Assembly (NCBI GenBank): GCA_964398035.1
Contig: CAYNLI010000003.1
Coordinates: 1-64,000, forward strand
DNA: 64,000 nucleotides
Source: Saonia sp964398035
GTDB taxonomy: Bacteria > Bacteroidota > Bacteroidia > Flavobacteriales > Flavobacteriaceae
Reading direction: 5' to 3'
The notes under the pieces were generated by a model. That model ran no database searches. It saw only the letters and a list, made by a program, of their open reading frames with translations, and was not told the DNA's origin. Positions 34,827 to 43,961 of this stretch are shown here, in pieces. The position numbers and the translations under genes are program-made. Each line of letters opens with the position of its first letter. The stretch's first letter is position 1.

Positions 34827-35921
34827 CTATACATTAAACCTAAAATGCATCACATCACCATCTTTAACTACATACTCTTTTCCTTCTACTCGCATTTTAC
34901 CCGCCTCTTTTACTTTAGCTTCACTGCCATAAGTAACAAAATCATCATAGCCTATTACTTCTGCACGGATAAATCCTTTTTCAAAATCAGTATGGATAAC
35001 GCCAGCAGCTTGGGGTGCAGTTGCCCCAACAGATATTGTCCAAGCACGGACTTCTTTAACCCCCGCTGTAAAATAGGTGTCTAAATTCAATAATCTATAT
35101 GCACTACGAATCAATTTAGCAGAACCAGGCTCAGTTAAACCCATATCTTCCAAAAACATTTGTCGCTCTTCATAAGTTTCCAGTTCGGTAATATCAGCCT
35201 CTGTACCTACAGCCAAGAAAATAACTTCAGCATCCTCATTTGCTACCGCTTCCTTAACTTTCGTTACATAAGCATTTCCTTCGGTAGCTGCAGCTTCATC
35301 CACATTGCAAACATATAATACTGGTTTGTCTGTAATAAATTGTAGAGGCTTAACAAACTCTGCCCTGTCATCTTTTTCTATTTCAATAGCTCTAACGGAT
35401 ATTCCAGCCTCAAGACTATTTTTTATTTTCAACAAAACAGCTTCTTCTTTTTGGGCATCTTTATTACCGGTTTTGGCCGCACGTTTTACTTTGTCCAATT
35501 TTTTATCAACTGTTTCTAAATCTTTTAATTGTAGTTCCATGTCTATAATCTCTTTATCCCTAATAGGATCTATAGAACTCTCAACATGTACAATATTATC
35601 ATTATCAAAACAACGCAGTACATGTAAAATAGCATCAGTTTCCCTTATGTTTCCTAAAAATTGGTTACCAAGGCCTTCTCCTTTACTGGCGCCTTTTACC
35701 AAGCCGGCAATATCTACAATTTCTACAGTGGCAGGCAAAACTCTTTCCGGGTTCACCAATTCTTCCAGCTTTTCTAATCTGCTGTCTGGTACGTTCACCA
35801 CACCAATATTGGGCTCAATGGTACAAAAAGGGAAATTTGCACTTTGTGCCTTAGCATTTGAGAGGCAATTAAAAAGGGTTGATTTTCCTACGTTTGGCAA
35901 TCCTACAATACCAGCTTTCAT
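34827..35921 (-). CDS. ychF: YchF/Ola1-type ATPase
   Basis: An Obg-related P-loop protein of 364 residues that prefers ATP over GTP and binds ribosomes. Motifs are GLPNVGKSTLFNCLSNA (G1, about 6-22), DIAGLVKGASKGEGLGNQFL (G3), and YVCNVDE in the G4 position in place of NKxD. The C-terminal TGS domain reads IHTDFEKGFIRAEVIGYDDF...DGDVMHFRFNV. A -7 box, TATATTTG (35949-35942), lies just upstream. Confidence 0.96.
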   Translation of the reverse strand: MKAGIVGLPNVGKSTLFNCLSNAKAQSANFPFCTIEPNIGVVNVPDSRLEKLEELVNPERVLPATVEIVDIAGLVKGASKGEGLGNQFLGNIRETDAILHVLRCFDNDNIVHVESSIDPIRDKEIIDMELQLKDLETVDKKLDKVKRAAKTGNKDAQKEEAVLLKIKNSLEAGISVRAIEIEKDDRAEFVKPLQFITDKPVLYVCNVDEAAATEGNAYVTKVKEAVANEDAEVIFLAVGTEADITELETYEERQMFLEDMGLTEPGSAKLIRSAYRLLNLDTYFTAGVKEVRAWTISVGATAPQAAGVIHTDFEKGFIRAEVIGYDDFVTYGSEAKVKEAGKMRVEGKEYVVKDGDVMHFRFNV

Positions 35922-35941
35922 GTTTTGTTATTTTAAAGGTG

Positions 35942-35949
35942 CAAATATA
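35942..35949 (-). promoter_or_regulatory. -7 box upstream of ychF
   Basis: Minus-strand TATATTTG matches TAnnTTTG exactly, 21 bp ahead of the ychF ATG. No TTG at the standard distance was seen. Confidence 0.45.
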
Positions 35950-35987
35950 GACTATAGATATATGGTGCTAAAACGATTTTCAACAAA

Positions 35988-36011
35988 AAACCCGAGCAAT
36001 TGCTCGGGTTT
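35988..36011 (-). terminator. Terminator after the ferredoxin gene
   Basis: Perfect palindrome AAACCCGAGCAA / TTGCTCGGGTTT; on the minus strand a run of T residues follows. It lies 24 bp after the ferredoxin stop. Confidence 0.85.
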
Positions 36012-36034
36012 AATATATTTAGTTTAATTATACA

Positions 36035-36388
36035 TTAATCATCTGGGTGCATAAATTTTTGTTTTCCCAGAAGTTCATCTTCAGTCTCTTCTCTCTCTTC
36101 ATCTGGAACACAACAATCTACAGGACAAACCGCAGCACACTGTGGTTCTTCATGGAAACCTTTACATTCGGTACACTTATCTGGTGAAATGTAATAAATT
36201 TCATCACTGATTGGTTCTTGTACTTCATCAGCATTAATAGCTTTCCCATCTGGTAACACCACATCTCCTTTTAATGACGTACCATCACTATAACGCCATT
36301 CATCTGCTCCTTCATAAATTGCGGTGTTTGGACATTCTGGTTCACAAGCTCCACAATTAATACACTCATCAGTTATAAAAATTGCCAT
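36035..36388 (-). CDS. 2[4Fe-4S] ferredoxin
   Basis: A 117-residue electron carrier. The first cluster motif is CINCGACEPECP (about 9-20). The second is longer-spaced, DKCTECKGFHEEPQCAAVCP (about 74-93), followed by VDCCVPD and an acidic tail (EEREETEDELLG) not found in the shortest bacterial ferredoxins. It is divergent from the acyl-CoA reductase, with a well-formed promoter in between. In Bacteroidota this ferredoxin is commonly next to the acyl-CoA reductase and serC genes; its redox partner is unknown. Confidence 0.93.
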   Translation of the reverse strand: MAIFITDECINCGACEPECPNTAIYEGADEWRYSDGTSLKGDVVLPDGKAINADEVQEPISDEIYYISPDKCTECKGFHEEPQCAAVCPVDCCVPDEEREETEDELLGKQKFMHPDD

Positions 36389-36441
36389 AGTATTCTTTTT
36401 CCTTAAAGTGCTGATTTTAATTCAGCATCACTATTTTTGTG

Positions 36442-36472
36442 CAAAGGTAAACCCAATTAAAATTTTGTACAA
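36442..36472 (-). promoter_or_regulatory. Promoter of the ferredoxin gene
   Basis: Minus-strand TTG (36472-36470), a 20-bp spacer and TACCTTTG (36449-36442) match the Bacteroidota consensus in sequence and spacing. The transcript would have an untranslated leader of roughly 50 bases. Confidence 0.7.
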
Positions 36473-36478
36473 ATATAA

Positions 36479-37540
36479 ATGAAAGACCTTAACATTAGAA
36501 TCAAAGCTTTTGTCAAACTTGGAACATTTCTTCAAGAATTTTACGAATATGACAATAAACCTATAGATTTAATAGGAGTTAAAAAAAAATGGTTTAATGA
36601 TTTTGACCAAAAAATAACACTTTCTGGTCATAAAAACGGTTGGTACACTAAAGAAAACATTCTATTTAACATAAAAAAATGGTCGGAATTATTAACTGAA
36701 CCAAAATTAAATTCGTGGTTGAGCAACTATGATTTAAGCAATATAACTTCAAAAAAAGTTGCCTTGATAATGGCAGGGAACATTCCCTTGGTTGGGTTTC
36801 ATGATTTTCTATCAGTTCTTATCACTGGGAATAAAGTTTTGATAAAAGCTTCATCGAATGATGCTATTTTACTTCCGTTTTTAACAAGTTATTTGATAGC
36901 TGTTGAACCATCCTTGGAAAAAGAAATCAGTTTTATTGAAGGACAATTAAAAGACTATGACTGTGTCATTGCAACCGGCAGTAACAATACATCTCGTTAT
37001 TTTGAGCACTATTTTGGTCATAAACCCAATATTATAAGAAAAAACAGAAACTCAGTAGCTGTATTGACAGGAGAAGAAACCCAAGAGCAACTACATGCAT
37101 TGGGCGAGGATATTTTTAGATATTATGGTTTGGGGTGCCGTAGTGTATCTAAATTACTTGTACCTATTGATTATGATTTTGACGTTTTCTTTAAAGCAAT
37201 ATTTTCCTATAATTCAATTATTGACAGTACAAAATACTCCAATAATTACGACTACAACAAGGCAGTATATTTAATGAGTGAATTTAAGATATTGGACAAT
37301 GGTTTTTTAATATTAAAGGAGGATGAAAGCTATGCCTCCCCTATAGCTTCAATTTTTTATGAAAGGTATGCATCAAAGGAAAAAGTACTAAATAAATTAA
37401 GTCAAGACCAAGAGAAATTACAATGCATTGTAGCTAGTGGAATATGCGAAAATGAAATTCCGTTTGGGCAAACACAGACGCCAACTTTGACAGATTATGC
37501 AGATGGAGTGGATACTGTTGAATTCTTGTTAAAAACATAA
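36479..37540 (+). CDS. Acyl-CoA reductase (LuxC family)
   Basis: A 353-residue protein of the LuxC-type, aldehyde-dehydrogenase-related acyl-CoA reductases. Visible are ALIMAGNIPLVGFHDFLSVLITGNKVLIKASSND (about 97-131), the catalytic cysteine in YYGLGCRSVSKLLVP (about 218-232), and a C-terminal GQTQTPTLTDYADGVDTVEFL. It would reduce an acyl-CoA or acyl-enzyme to an aldehyde using NADPH. It starts a rightward run with serC and serA, a grouping conserved in Flavobacteria; the physiological substrate is unknown. Confidence 0.85.
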   Translation: MKDLNIRIKAFVKLGTFLQEFYEYDNKPIDLIGVKKKWFNDFDQKITLSGHKNGWYTKENILFNIKKWSELLTEPKLNSWLSNYDLSNITSKKVALIMAGNIPLVGFHDFLSVLITGNKVLIKASSNDAILLPFLTSYLIAVEPSLEKEISFIEGQLKDYDCVIATGSNNTSRYFEHYFGHKPNIIRKNRNSVAVLTGEETQEQLHALGEDIFRYYGLGCRSVSKLLVPIDYDFDVFFKAIFSYNSIIDSTKYSNNYDYNKAVYLMSEFKILDNGFLILKEDESYASPIASIFYERYASKEKVLNKLSQDQEKLQCIVASGICENEIPFGQTQTPTLTDYADGVDTVEFLLKT

Positions 37541-37627
37541 CAGAATTAGTTAAGATTCCGCTATAATCTTTCAACTAAATTTATGACCTTTAGCAGCTGA
37601 ATTTCATTCCAATAAAAAAGAAAAAAA

Positions 37628-38692
37628 ATGAAAAAACATAATTTTAGTGCAGGTCCATGTGTATTGCCCCAAGAAGTAATGAAAAAAGCCTCAGATGCTG
37701 TTATTGAATTAGATGGCATTGGACTTTCTTTGATAGAAATCTCTCACCGAAGTAAAGAATTTGTTGCTATTATGGAAAATGCACGTTCATTGGCATTGGA
37801 ACTAATGGGATTGGAAGGAAAAGGATACCAAGCACTTTTTTTACAAGGAGGTGCCAGTATGGAATTCCTTATGACGGCCTATAACCTATTGGAAAAAAAA
37901 GCTGGTTATGTTAATACAGGTGCTTGGAGCGCCAAAGCTATAAAAGAAGCAAAATTGTTTGGTGAAGTAGTAGAATTGGCATCATCAAAAGACAAAAATT
38001 TCAATTATATCCCAAAAGGGTATGATATTCCTACGGATTTAGATTATTTGCACATCACATCCAACAACACCATTTTTGGAACTCAAATAAAAAAATTCCC
38101 AAAGACCAATGTTCCTTTGGTGTGTGATATGAGTTCTGATATTTTTTCAAGACAATTGGATTTTTCTCAGTTTGATTTAATCTATGCAGGTGCCCAAAAG
38201 AATATGGGACCAGCTGGCACTACCCTAGTTGTGGTAAAAGAAGATATTTTAGGAAAAGTATCTCGCCAAATACCATCTATGTTAGATTATAAAGTACACA
38301 TAGGGAAAGACAGTATGTTCAATACCCCTCCAGTTTTCCCTATCTATGTAACTATGTTGACTTTGCAATGGTTAAAAGATTTAGGTGGAATTGCTGCTAT
38401 TGAGGAAATAAATGATAAAAAAGCAAGGTTGATTTACTCTGAAGTAGAACTTAATCCATTGTTCAAAGGTTTTGCCGCTGTGGAAGACCGTTCTAATATG
38501 AATGCAACTTTTAACCTTACTGATGACTCCCTAAAAGATACTTTTGATGCCATGTGCAAAGAAGCTGGAATAAATGGGATCACTGGTCACAGGTCAGTTG
38601 GTGGTTATAGAGCATCTATGTACAATGCATTGACAATGGACAGCGTTGGGGCATTGGTAGATGTTATGAGTGAATTGGAAAGAAAAGCATAA
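37628..38692 (+). CDS. serC: SerC: phosphoserine aminotransferase
   Basis: PLP enzyme making 3-phosphoserine from 3-phosphohydroxypyruvate and glutamate; also used in pyridoxal phosphate synthesis. The 354-residue protein starts KKHNFSAGPCVLPQEVM. It has FLQGGASMEFLM (about 77-88) and the PLP lysine in IYAGAQKNMGPAGTTLV (about 188-204). The C-terminal part is GHRSVGGYRASMYNA. Upstream of serA with a gap of about 100 bp that holds an imperfect inverted repeat. Confidence 0.96.
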   Translation: MKKHNFSAGPCVLPQEVMKKASDAVIELDGIGLSLIEISHRSKEFVAIMENARSLALELMGLEGKGYQALFLQGGASMEFLMTAYNLLEKKAGYVNTGAWSAKAIKEAKLFGEVVELASSKDKNFNYIPKGYDIPTDLDYLHITSNNTIFGTQIKKFPKTNVPLVCDMSSDIFSRQLDFSQFDLIYAGAQKNMGPAGTTLVVVKEDILGKVSRQIPSMLDYKVHIGKDSMFNTPPVFPIYVTMLTLQWLKDLGGIAAIEEINDKKARLIYSEVELNPLFKGFAAVEDRSNMNATFNLTDDSLKDTFDAMCKEAGINGITGHRSVGGYRASMYNALTMDSVGALVDVMSELERKA

Positions 38693-38703
38693 TTATAGTT
38701 AAT

Positions 38704-38783
38704 GGTTTTTAGTTGTTTGTTGTTAGAGAATTATGTTTTTTAATACGTTGTCAACCAAAAATCTATAACAAACAACCAAAAAC
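38704..38783. repeat. Imperfect inverted repeat between serC and serA
   Basis: A left arm of GGTTTTTAGTTGTTTGTTG type (from 38704) is mirrored by TAACAAACAACCAAAAAC (38766-38783). Related TTGTT/AACAA-rich runs occur at 47240-47265 and 50576-50608. These may be low-complexity intergenic sequence rather than functional sites. Confidence 0.45.
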
Positions 38784-38789
38784 AGAAAT

Positions 38790-39740
38790 ATGAAAATACT
38801 TGCGAACGACGGAATAGCACAATCAGGAATTACTGCAATGGAAAATGGTGGTTTTGAGGTCATTACCACAAAAGTAGCTCAAGAACAATTGATAAATTAC
38901 ATCAATGAGAATAAAATTGATGCCATACTTGTTCGTAGTGCCACACAGGTAAGAAAAGATATTATAGACAACTGCCCTACCCTAAAATTAATTGGCCGTG
39001 GTGGCGTAGGGATGGATAATATTGATGTTGTTTATGCCAAAGAAAAAGGGCTTCATGTTATCAATACACCCGCAGCTTCATCAGAATCCGTAGCTGAATT
39101 GGTATTTGCACATTTATTTGGAGGAGTACGGTTTTTACATGATTCCAATAGAAACATGCCCTTGGATGGCGACAGTAAATTCAAAGCATTAAAAAAGGCA
39201 TATGCCAGCGGTATAGAATTACGTGGAAAAACATTGGGTGTCATTGGTTTTGGACGTATTGGGCAGGCTACTGCAAAAATAGCCCTTGGTATTGGTATGA
39301 AAGTCATTTACTTTGACCCATTCTTGGAAGAGACCACTATAGATGTTCCCTTTTTTGATGGGCAAATGGTGTCTTTCCCTATGAAAAGTACCACTAAGGA
39401 TAACCTTTTAAAGACTTCAGATTTTATTACGGTACATGTTCCCGCACAAAAAGAATATGTTATTGGAAAAAAGGAATTTGAACTAATGAAAAATGATGTT
39501 GGAATAGTTAATGCAGCAAGAGGCGGAGTTTTGGATGAAGTAGCCTTAATAGATGCCTTGGAAAGTAATAAGGTAGCATTTGCAGCTTTGGACGTGTTTG
39601 AGTCTGAACCCACTCCAGAAATTAAAATTTTAATGCATCCACAAATCTCATTGACCCCACATATTGGTGCAGCTACCAAAGAAGCCCAAGACAGAATAGG
39701 AACAGAACTTGCATCCCAAATAATGACACTATTAAAGTAA
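38790..39740 (+). CDS. serA: D-3-phosphoglycerate dehydrogenase
   Basis: First enzyme of serine synthesis, a D-isomer-specific 2-hydroxyacid dehydrogenase of 316 residues. The NAD-binding motif is LGVIGFGRIGQATAKIALG (about 149-167), with RGGVGMDNIDV before it. The catalytic arginine is in NAARGGVLDE, and the catalytic histidine lies in TPHIGAATKEAQ near the end. It is the short form without the C-terminal ACT domain, so no serine feedback domain is present. The position after serC supports the 3PG assignment over other hydroxyacids. Confidence 0.92.
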   Translation: MKILANDGIAQSGITAMENGGFEVITTKVAQEQLINYINENKIDAILVRSATQVRKDIIDNCPTLKLIGRGGVGMDNIDVVYAKEKGLHVINTPAASSESVAELVFAHLFGGVRFLHDSNRNMPLDGDSKFKALKKAYASGIELRGKTLGVIGFGRIGQATAKIALGIGMKVIYFDPFLEETTIDVPFFDGQMVSFPMKSTTKDNLLKTSDFITVHVPAQKEYVIGKKEFELMKNDVGIVNAARGGVLDEVALIDALESNKVAFAALDVFESEPTPEIKILMHPQISLTPHIGAATKEAQDRIGTELASQIMTLLK

Positions 39741-39814
39741 TTTTTTAGCTAATAAACAATACTGTCACTTTTTTTTTGATACATTACAGCAAACATTAAC
39801 TAATAAAATATAAA

Positions 39815-40456
39815 ATGTCAGGATTATTAGATTTACTAGGTAGCCCAATGGGCAAACAATTAATTCAAGGAGTGGCTGGTCAAACAGGTCAGTCAGAAAG
39901 TAATACTTCCAATCTATTAGGTATGGCCATGCCATTGATATTGGGAGCAATGAAAAGAAACGCTTCAACACCAGAAGGAGCCCAAGGTTTAATGAGCGCT
40001 CTTTCGGGTAAGCATGATGGAGGGATTTTAGATAACCTTGGTGGATTTTTTGGCGGTGGTGTTGACCAATCTGTAATGGATGACGGTGCTGGTATTTTGG
40101 GTCATATTTTTGGAGGAAAACAAGCAGGTGTTGAAAATGCTTTAAGCCAAAAATCGGGGATGGATATGGGTACTATCAGTACCATTTTAAAAGTCGCAGC
40201 ACCTCTTTTAATGGGTATGTTGGGAAAACAAAGCAGGCAACAAAATGTAAGTGATTCCAGTGGACTTGGAGACATGCTTGGTGGCCTTTTAGGTGGCGGA
40301 AGCAATGCAGGAAAACAACAGTCTTTAATAGAGTCTTTCCTTGATTCTGATGGAGATGGCAGTATTTTAGACGATGTAGCAGGAATGGTACTTGGAGGAG
40401 GAAACAAAAACAGTAGTGGTCTAGGTGGCCTTCTTGGAGGTTTATTTGGAAAATAA
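39815..40456 (+). CDS. DUF937 domain protein
   Basis: A 213-residue protein with the DUF937 core (GLLDLLGSPMGKQLIQGVAGQTG...LGMAMPLILGAMKRNASTPEGAQGLMSAL, about 3-65) and a second helical copy around ISTILKVAAPLLMGMLGKQSRQQ. A glycine-rich tail follows (LGDMLGGLLGGGS, LGGLLGGLFGK), with DSDGDGSILDD resembling a dockerin/EF-hand calcium loop. The family is unassigned. No signal peptide is visible. It is followed by a strong terminator. Confidence 0.85.
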   Translation: MSGLLDLLGSPMGKQLIQGVAGQTGQSESNTSNLLGMAMPLILGAMKRNASTPEGAQGLMSALSGKHDGGILDNLGGFFGGGVDQSVMDDGAGILGHIFGGKQAGVENALSQKSGMDMGTISTILKVAAPLLMGMLGKQSRQQNVSDSSGLGDMLGGLLGGGSNAGKQQSLIESFLDSDGDGSILDDVAGMVLGGGNKNSSGLGGLLGGLFGK

Positions 40457-40479
40457 AATACCTTAACTTATTTTAACAG

Positions 40480-40510
40480 AGCCGTTTGTTCTTACAAACG
40501 GCTTTTTTTT
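40480..40510 (+). terminator. Terminator after the DUF937 gene
   Basis: Ten-bp stem AGCCGTTTGT / ACAAACGGCT with loop TCTT, followed by seven T residues. It ends the serC-serA-DUF937 run. Confidence 0.9.
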
Positions 40511-40523
40511 GTACCTTTTAGTT

Positions 40524-40982
40524 ATGAAAATTTTCATAAACAAGTTTTTATTTGTCTCCATTGCCTTGATGCTATTGTCCATTGGTTGTAAAAGCACAAA
40601 AGAAGCGGTTACTATTACTGATGAAGAGAAAGAAATATTCAATCAAAAAGAAGGGAGCGCACATACCATTGATAACGATGAAGTAGAATATGAAATAACA
40701 ATAATTGACCCTGGATTTAATACATGGCTCAGAAGCATTGCAAAACCAGAAGGTTATTATTCCCAATCATATTTAGAAAGTAGAAATGCCATTTATGTAA
40801 CGGAATGGAACAATAGGGTATTACAACCTCTGCGTTATGATCCAAACTTGTATGAGCTACAAATAAGTTATGATGCAAACATTGATTATGGATATGATGT
40901 AAATTATCAGTTATACAATTACTTTATTTACTTTCAAAGAAAATACAATCAACGTTTGGGTGCCTTTGTGCCAAGAATTTAA
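40524..40982 (+). CDS. Hypothetical lipoprotein (DUF6146-like)
   Basis: A 152-residue protein starting at the ATG at 40524, which is preferred over the upstream ATG at 40509 because it puts the signal peptide (KIFINKFLFVSIALMLLSIGC) at the N terminus with a lipobox cysteine at residue 22. The mature part has YEITIIDPGFNTWLRSIAKPEGYYSQSYLESRN and many tyrosines (YDANIDYGYDVNYQLYNYFIYF). This conserved Bacteroidota pattern corresponds, as far as I recall, to DUF6146. The function is unknown. Confidence 0.8.
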   Translation: MKIFINKFLFVSIALMLLSIGCKSTKEAVTITDEEKEIFNQKEGSAHTIDNDEVEYEITIIDPGFNTWLRSIAKPEGYYSQSYLESRNAIYVTEWNNRVLQPLRYDPNLYELQISYDANIDYGYDVNYQLYNYFIYFQRKYNQRLGAFVPRI

Positions 40983-40987
40983 TGAAG

Positions 40988-40995
40988 TATCTTTG
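40988..40995 (+). promoter_or_regulatory. -7 box upstream of the 99-residue membrane protein gene
   Basis: TATCTTTG matches TAnnTTTG, 17 bp ahead of the ATG at 41012. Similar short leaders are common in Flavobacteria. Confidence 0.45.
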
Positions 40996-41011
40996 TTAGT
41001 AATATATAAGC

Positions 41012-41311
41012 ATGGAAAAATTAAAACAACGTTGGGGCGTTACATCCAACTTTCAAATTATTATCATTTGTATTGTTTTTGCGATAACAGGATCCACCGC
41101 TACTAAATTAGCATCTCCTTTAACCAGTTTTATTGGTTTGGATAGAGAAACTACTAATTCTTGGTTATACTGGACAGTACGCATACTATTGATTTTTCCA
41201 ATATATCAAGTATTGTTGGTTGCCTTTGGGTGGTTATTTGGGCAATTTAAATTTTTCTGGACTTTTGAAAAGAAAATGCTTGTTCGTTTAGGTTTTAAAA
41301 GGTTTTTATAA
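41012..41311 (+). CDS. Small membrane protein (DUF6787-like)
   Basis: A 99-residue protein starting MEKLKQRWGVTSNFQIIIICIVFAITG. It has two to three membrane helices (about 15-32, 50-80) and a conserved GQFKFFWTFEKKMLVRLGF C terminus. I recall it as the DUF6787 group of Bacteroidota. Function unknown. It lies 8 bp before the Cys/His-rich secreted protein. Confidence 0.75.
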   Translation: MEKLKQRWGVTSNFQIIIICIVFAITGSTATKLASPLTSFIGLDRETTNSWLYWTVRILLIFPIYQVLLVAFGWLFGQFKFFWTFEKKMLVRLGFKRFL

Positions 41312-41319
41312 AAAGATAT

Positions 41320-41649
41320 TTGAACAATTTTAAGAAAATATTACTTTCTTTTACCTCCATACTTTTAATTGGAGCTATAAACCTGCCCTCTTTTGTAAAA
41401 CTTTCCCACGCTCTTTTTGAACATACAGAACAAACATGTGAAGAACAGGGTTCATTACACATTCACGAAGCAGAACTGGATTGTGACTTTCAAAAATTTA
41501 ATCTGTCTTCCCAATTCTATCCTCAATTACAGGATTATACGTTACACCCTCCTAGAATAATCAAAAAAGAAAATAATAATCATTATTTCTTTTTGAGTAA
41601 CTACCAAAAATTACATTTCTCTCTTAGAGGCCCTCCTTCTATTTCATAA
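41320..41649 (+). CDS. Secreted Cys/His-rich small protein upstream of a TonB receptor
   Basis: A 109-residue ORF starting with TTG at 41320 (no ATG available). An N-terminal signal-like segment (ILLSFTSILLIGAINLP) is followed by HALFEHTEQTCEEQGSLHIH and EAELDCDFQKFNL, that is, several histidines, two cysteines and acidic residues that could bind a metal. The end is PP-containing (LRGPPSIS). Proteins of this kind precede TonB-dependent receptors in Bacteroidota, as it does here with a 45-bp gap. A role in metal uptake is inference only. Confidence 0.65.
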   Translation: MNNFKKILLSFTSILLIGAINLPSFVKLSHALFEHTEQTCEEQGSLHIHEAELDCDFQKFNLSSQFYPQLQDYTLHPPRIIKKENNNHYFFLSNYQKLHFSLRGPPSIS

Positions 41650-41694
41650 CTAGTTTATTGAAAATCAATTATTTAATTATTTATTATTATAGTT

Positions 41695-43923
41695 ATGAAA
41701 AAATTATTTTATTCATTGCTCTATGCAATGGTTTTTATGCATGTTTCTTTTAGTTATTCACATAATACCTTGTCTGGAATTATATCCGACGCCAATGACA
41801 ACAATCCCCTAGAACAAGTAACCGTTTACTTTCCTCAATTGGAAAAAGGTGCGGTAACCAACGTAAAAGGAGAATATAGTATTACCCACCTACCCAATGG
41901 AGAATATAATGTTGTGGTATCCTATTTAGGATATCAAACCTATTCCAAATCAATTACAATTGTTTCCGGATCCAATGCTTTAGATGTTGAATTGACACCA
42001 AGTGTCATAGAAATGGAAGAAGTTATTTTATCTACTCCATTTCATAAACTCCAAAGCGATAATGTAATGAAGGTGGAGACAGCAAAAGTAACAGATTTAA
42101 AAGCCATGGGTTCAACAACTTTAGCTCAAGGAATTACTACTATTCCTGGAGTGGAAAGCGTTTCCACAGGTATGGGAATTGGAAAACTTGTTATACGGGG
42201 ACTCAGTTCCAATAGGGTTTTGGTCTATAGCCAAGGAATTCGGATAGAAAACCAACAATTTGGAGATGAACATGGTTTGGGTATCAACGATGCTGGAGTT
42301 GAAAGCGTTGAAGTCATAAAAGGTCCTGCTTCCCTACTTTATGGTTCTGATGCAATGGGAGGTGTGCTCTATATTAACCCAGAAAAATTTAGCATGACAA
42401 ACACTATGGAAGGTGATGTGAATTTAGATTATTTCACCAATACAGAAGGTGTAAATGCAAATGCTGGTTTTAAATCTTCTGGCAATGCATTCAAATTTTT
42501 AATACGTGGAGGTATTACCACACATGCAGATTATAATACTGGGGACGATCTTAGAGTGACCAATTCAAGATTTCAGGAATACGATCTTAAAACAGGTATT
42601 GGATATCAAGTTTCTAATTTTAAAACAGAACTCCGTTACAATTACAATAATGCAGATTTGGGTATACCTGAAGAAATTGGAGAGCAAACTAAAAAGCGTT
42701 CACCAGATTTACCTTATCAGCAAATAGACAATCATATTTTAAGCTCAAAAACCAATTTGTTTTTCAATAGTTCTAGTTTAGAAACGACCATTGGCTATAC
42801 TTTTAATGTCCGTAAAGAGTTTGAGGATGGTGAAGAATTCGCAGCCCTTCATATGGAATTGGCTACGTTAAGTTATAATTTACAATACCATCTTCCAAAA
42901 TGGGGAAAATGGGAAATTATTACGGGTGTACAGGGTATGAGACAAAGCAATGAAAACTTTGGCGAAGAAGTATTGATACCCAATGCCATCACCAATGATA
43001 TTGGCCTTCTTGTTACATCACATGTACATATAAATAAGAGTGATGTTCAAATTGGGCTACGTTATGACCACAGAACAATTGATGGAGAAGCAAATGGTAT
43101 TTTTAATGATGAAGGGTATATTCCTGAAATAAATAGAAATTTTGAAAGCCTTAATGCCGCTGTCGGTTATAAGTTTAATATCATGTCAGATTTGGTTGCA
43201 AGACTAAACGTTGCAACTGGATTTAGAGCGCCTAACTTGGCCGAGCTAACATCTAATGGGGTACATGAGGGTACTAATAGATATGAAATTGGTAACCCAA
43301 ACTTAAGTAATGAGCAGAACTTACAAACAGATATTGGTCTAGAGTATAAAGCTGAGCATATTGAATTTTTCATAAATGGGTTTCATAATAGTATAAATGA
43401 TTTTATTTACATTGAACCCAATGGGGAATTTATAGGTGAAAATGTTGTATTTATATATAATCAGCAAGATGCAAAACTTTATGGTGGAGAAATCGGTTTT
43501 CATTTACACCCACATCCATTAGATTGGTTGCATATAAAAAGTAGTTATGAAACTGTAACCGGAAAGCTAAAAGGAGATCAATATTTACCATTGATTCCAG
43601 CAAATAACCTAACCAATACTTTAAGGGTAGAGTTCAACAATGATAAAGAAAGCAGTTTTCGTGATGGTTATGCTTTTATCACATTAAAATCAGTGTTTAA
43701 CCAAAACAATGTGAATGCTTTTGAAGATGAGACTGATGGTTATACCATATTGAATATGGGGCTAGGTGGACATTTACAAGTTTTTGGACAGAAAATGAAT
43801 GTTCATATCAGTGGTAATAATATTTTGGATAAAAGTTATGTATCACACTTATCCAGATTAAAAACTAATGGTATACCCAATATTGGAAGAAACATTAATA
43901 TAGGGCTAAGTTTGCCTTTGTAG
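41695..43923 (+). CDS. TonB-dependent receptor with carboxypeptidase-like N-terminal domain
   Basis: A 742-residue outer-membrane receptor. A signal peptide (1-22) is followed by a CarboxypepD_reg-like beta-sandwich (about 24-105: LSGIISDANDNNPLEQVTVYFPQL.., YNVVVSYLGYQTYSKSI). The plug (about 110-225) has VIRGLSSNRVLVYSQGIRIENQQFG and VEVIKGPASLLYGSDAMGGV. The 22-strand-type barrel ends in INIGLSLPL. No SusD partner follows, so it is more likely a siderophore, metal or cofactor transporter than a polysaccharide one. The adjacent Cys/His-rich protein supports metal. Confidence 0.93.
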   Translation: MKKLFYSLLYAMVFMHVSFSYSHNTLSGIISDANDNNPLEQVTVYFPQLEKGAVTNVKGEYSITHLPNGEYNVVVSYLGYQTYSKSITIVSGSNALDVELTPSVIEMEEVILSTPFHKLQSDNVMKVETAKVTDLKAMGSTTLAQGITTIPGVESVSTGMGIGKLVIRGLSSNRVLVYSQGIRIENQQFGDEHGLGINDAGVESVEVIKGPASLLYGSDAMGGVLYINPEKFSMTNTMEGDVNLDYFTNTEGVNANAGFKSSGNAFKFLIRGGITTHADYNTGDDLRVTNSRFQEYDLKTGIGYQVSNFKTELRYNYNNADLGIPEEIGEQTKKRSPDLPYQQIDNHILSSKTNLFFNSSSLETTIGYTFNVRKEFEDGEEFAALHMELATLSYNLQYHLPKWGKWEIITGVQGMRQSNENFGEEVLIPNAITNDIGLLVTSHVHINKSDVQIGLRYDHRTIDGEANGIFNDEGYIPEINRNFESLNAAVGYKFNIMSDLVARLNVATGFRAPNLAELTSNGVHEGTNRYEIGNPNLSNEQNLQTDIGLEYKAEHIEFFINGFHNSINDFIYIEPNGEFIGENVVFIYNQQDAKLYGGEIGFHLHPHPLDWLHIKSSYETVTGKLKGDQYLPLIPANNLTNTLRVEFNNDKESSFRDGYAFITLKSVFNQNNVNAFEDETDGYTILNMGLGGHLQVFGQKMNVHISGNNILDKSYVSHLSRLKTNGIPNIGRNINIGLSLPL

Positions 43924-43961
43924 TAGTCTTTTAAGATTAGGTGCTTCAATATTTATAGATA

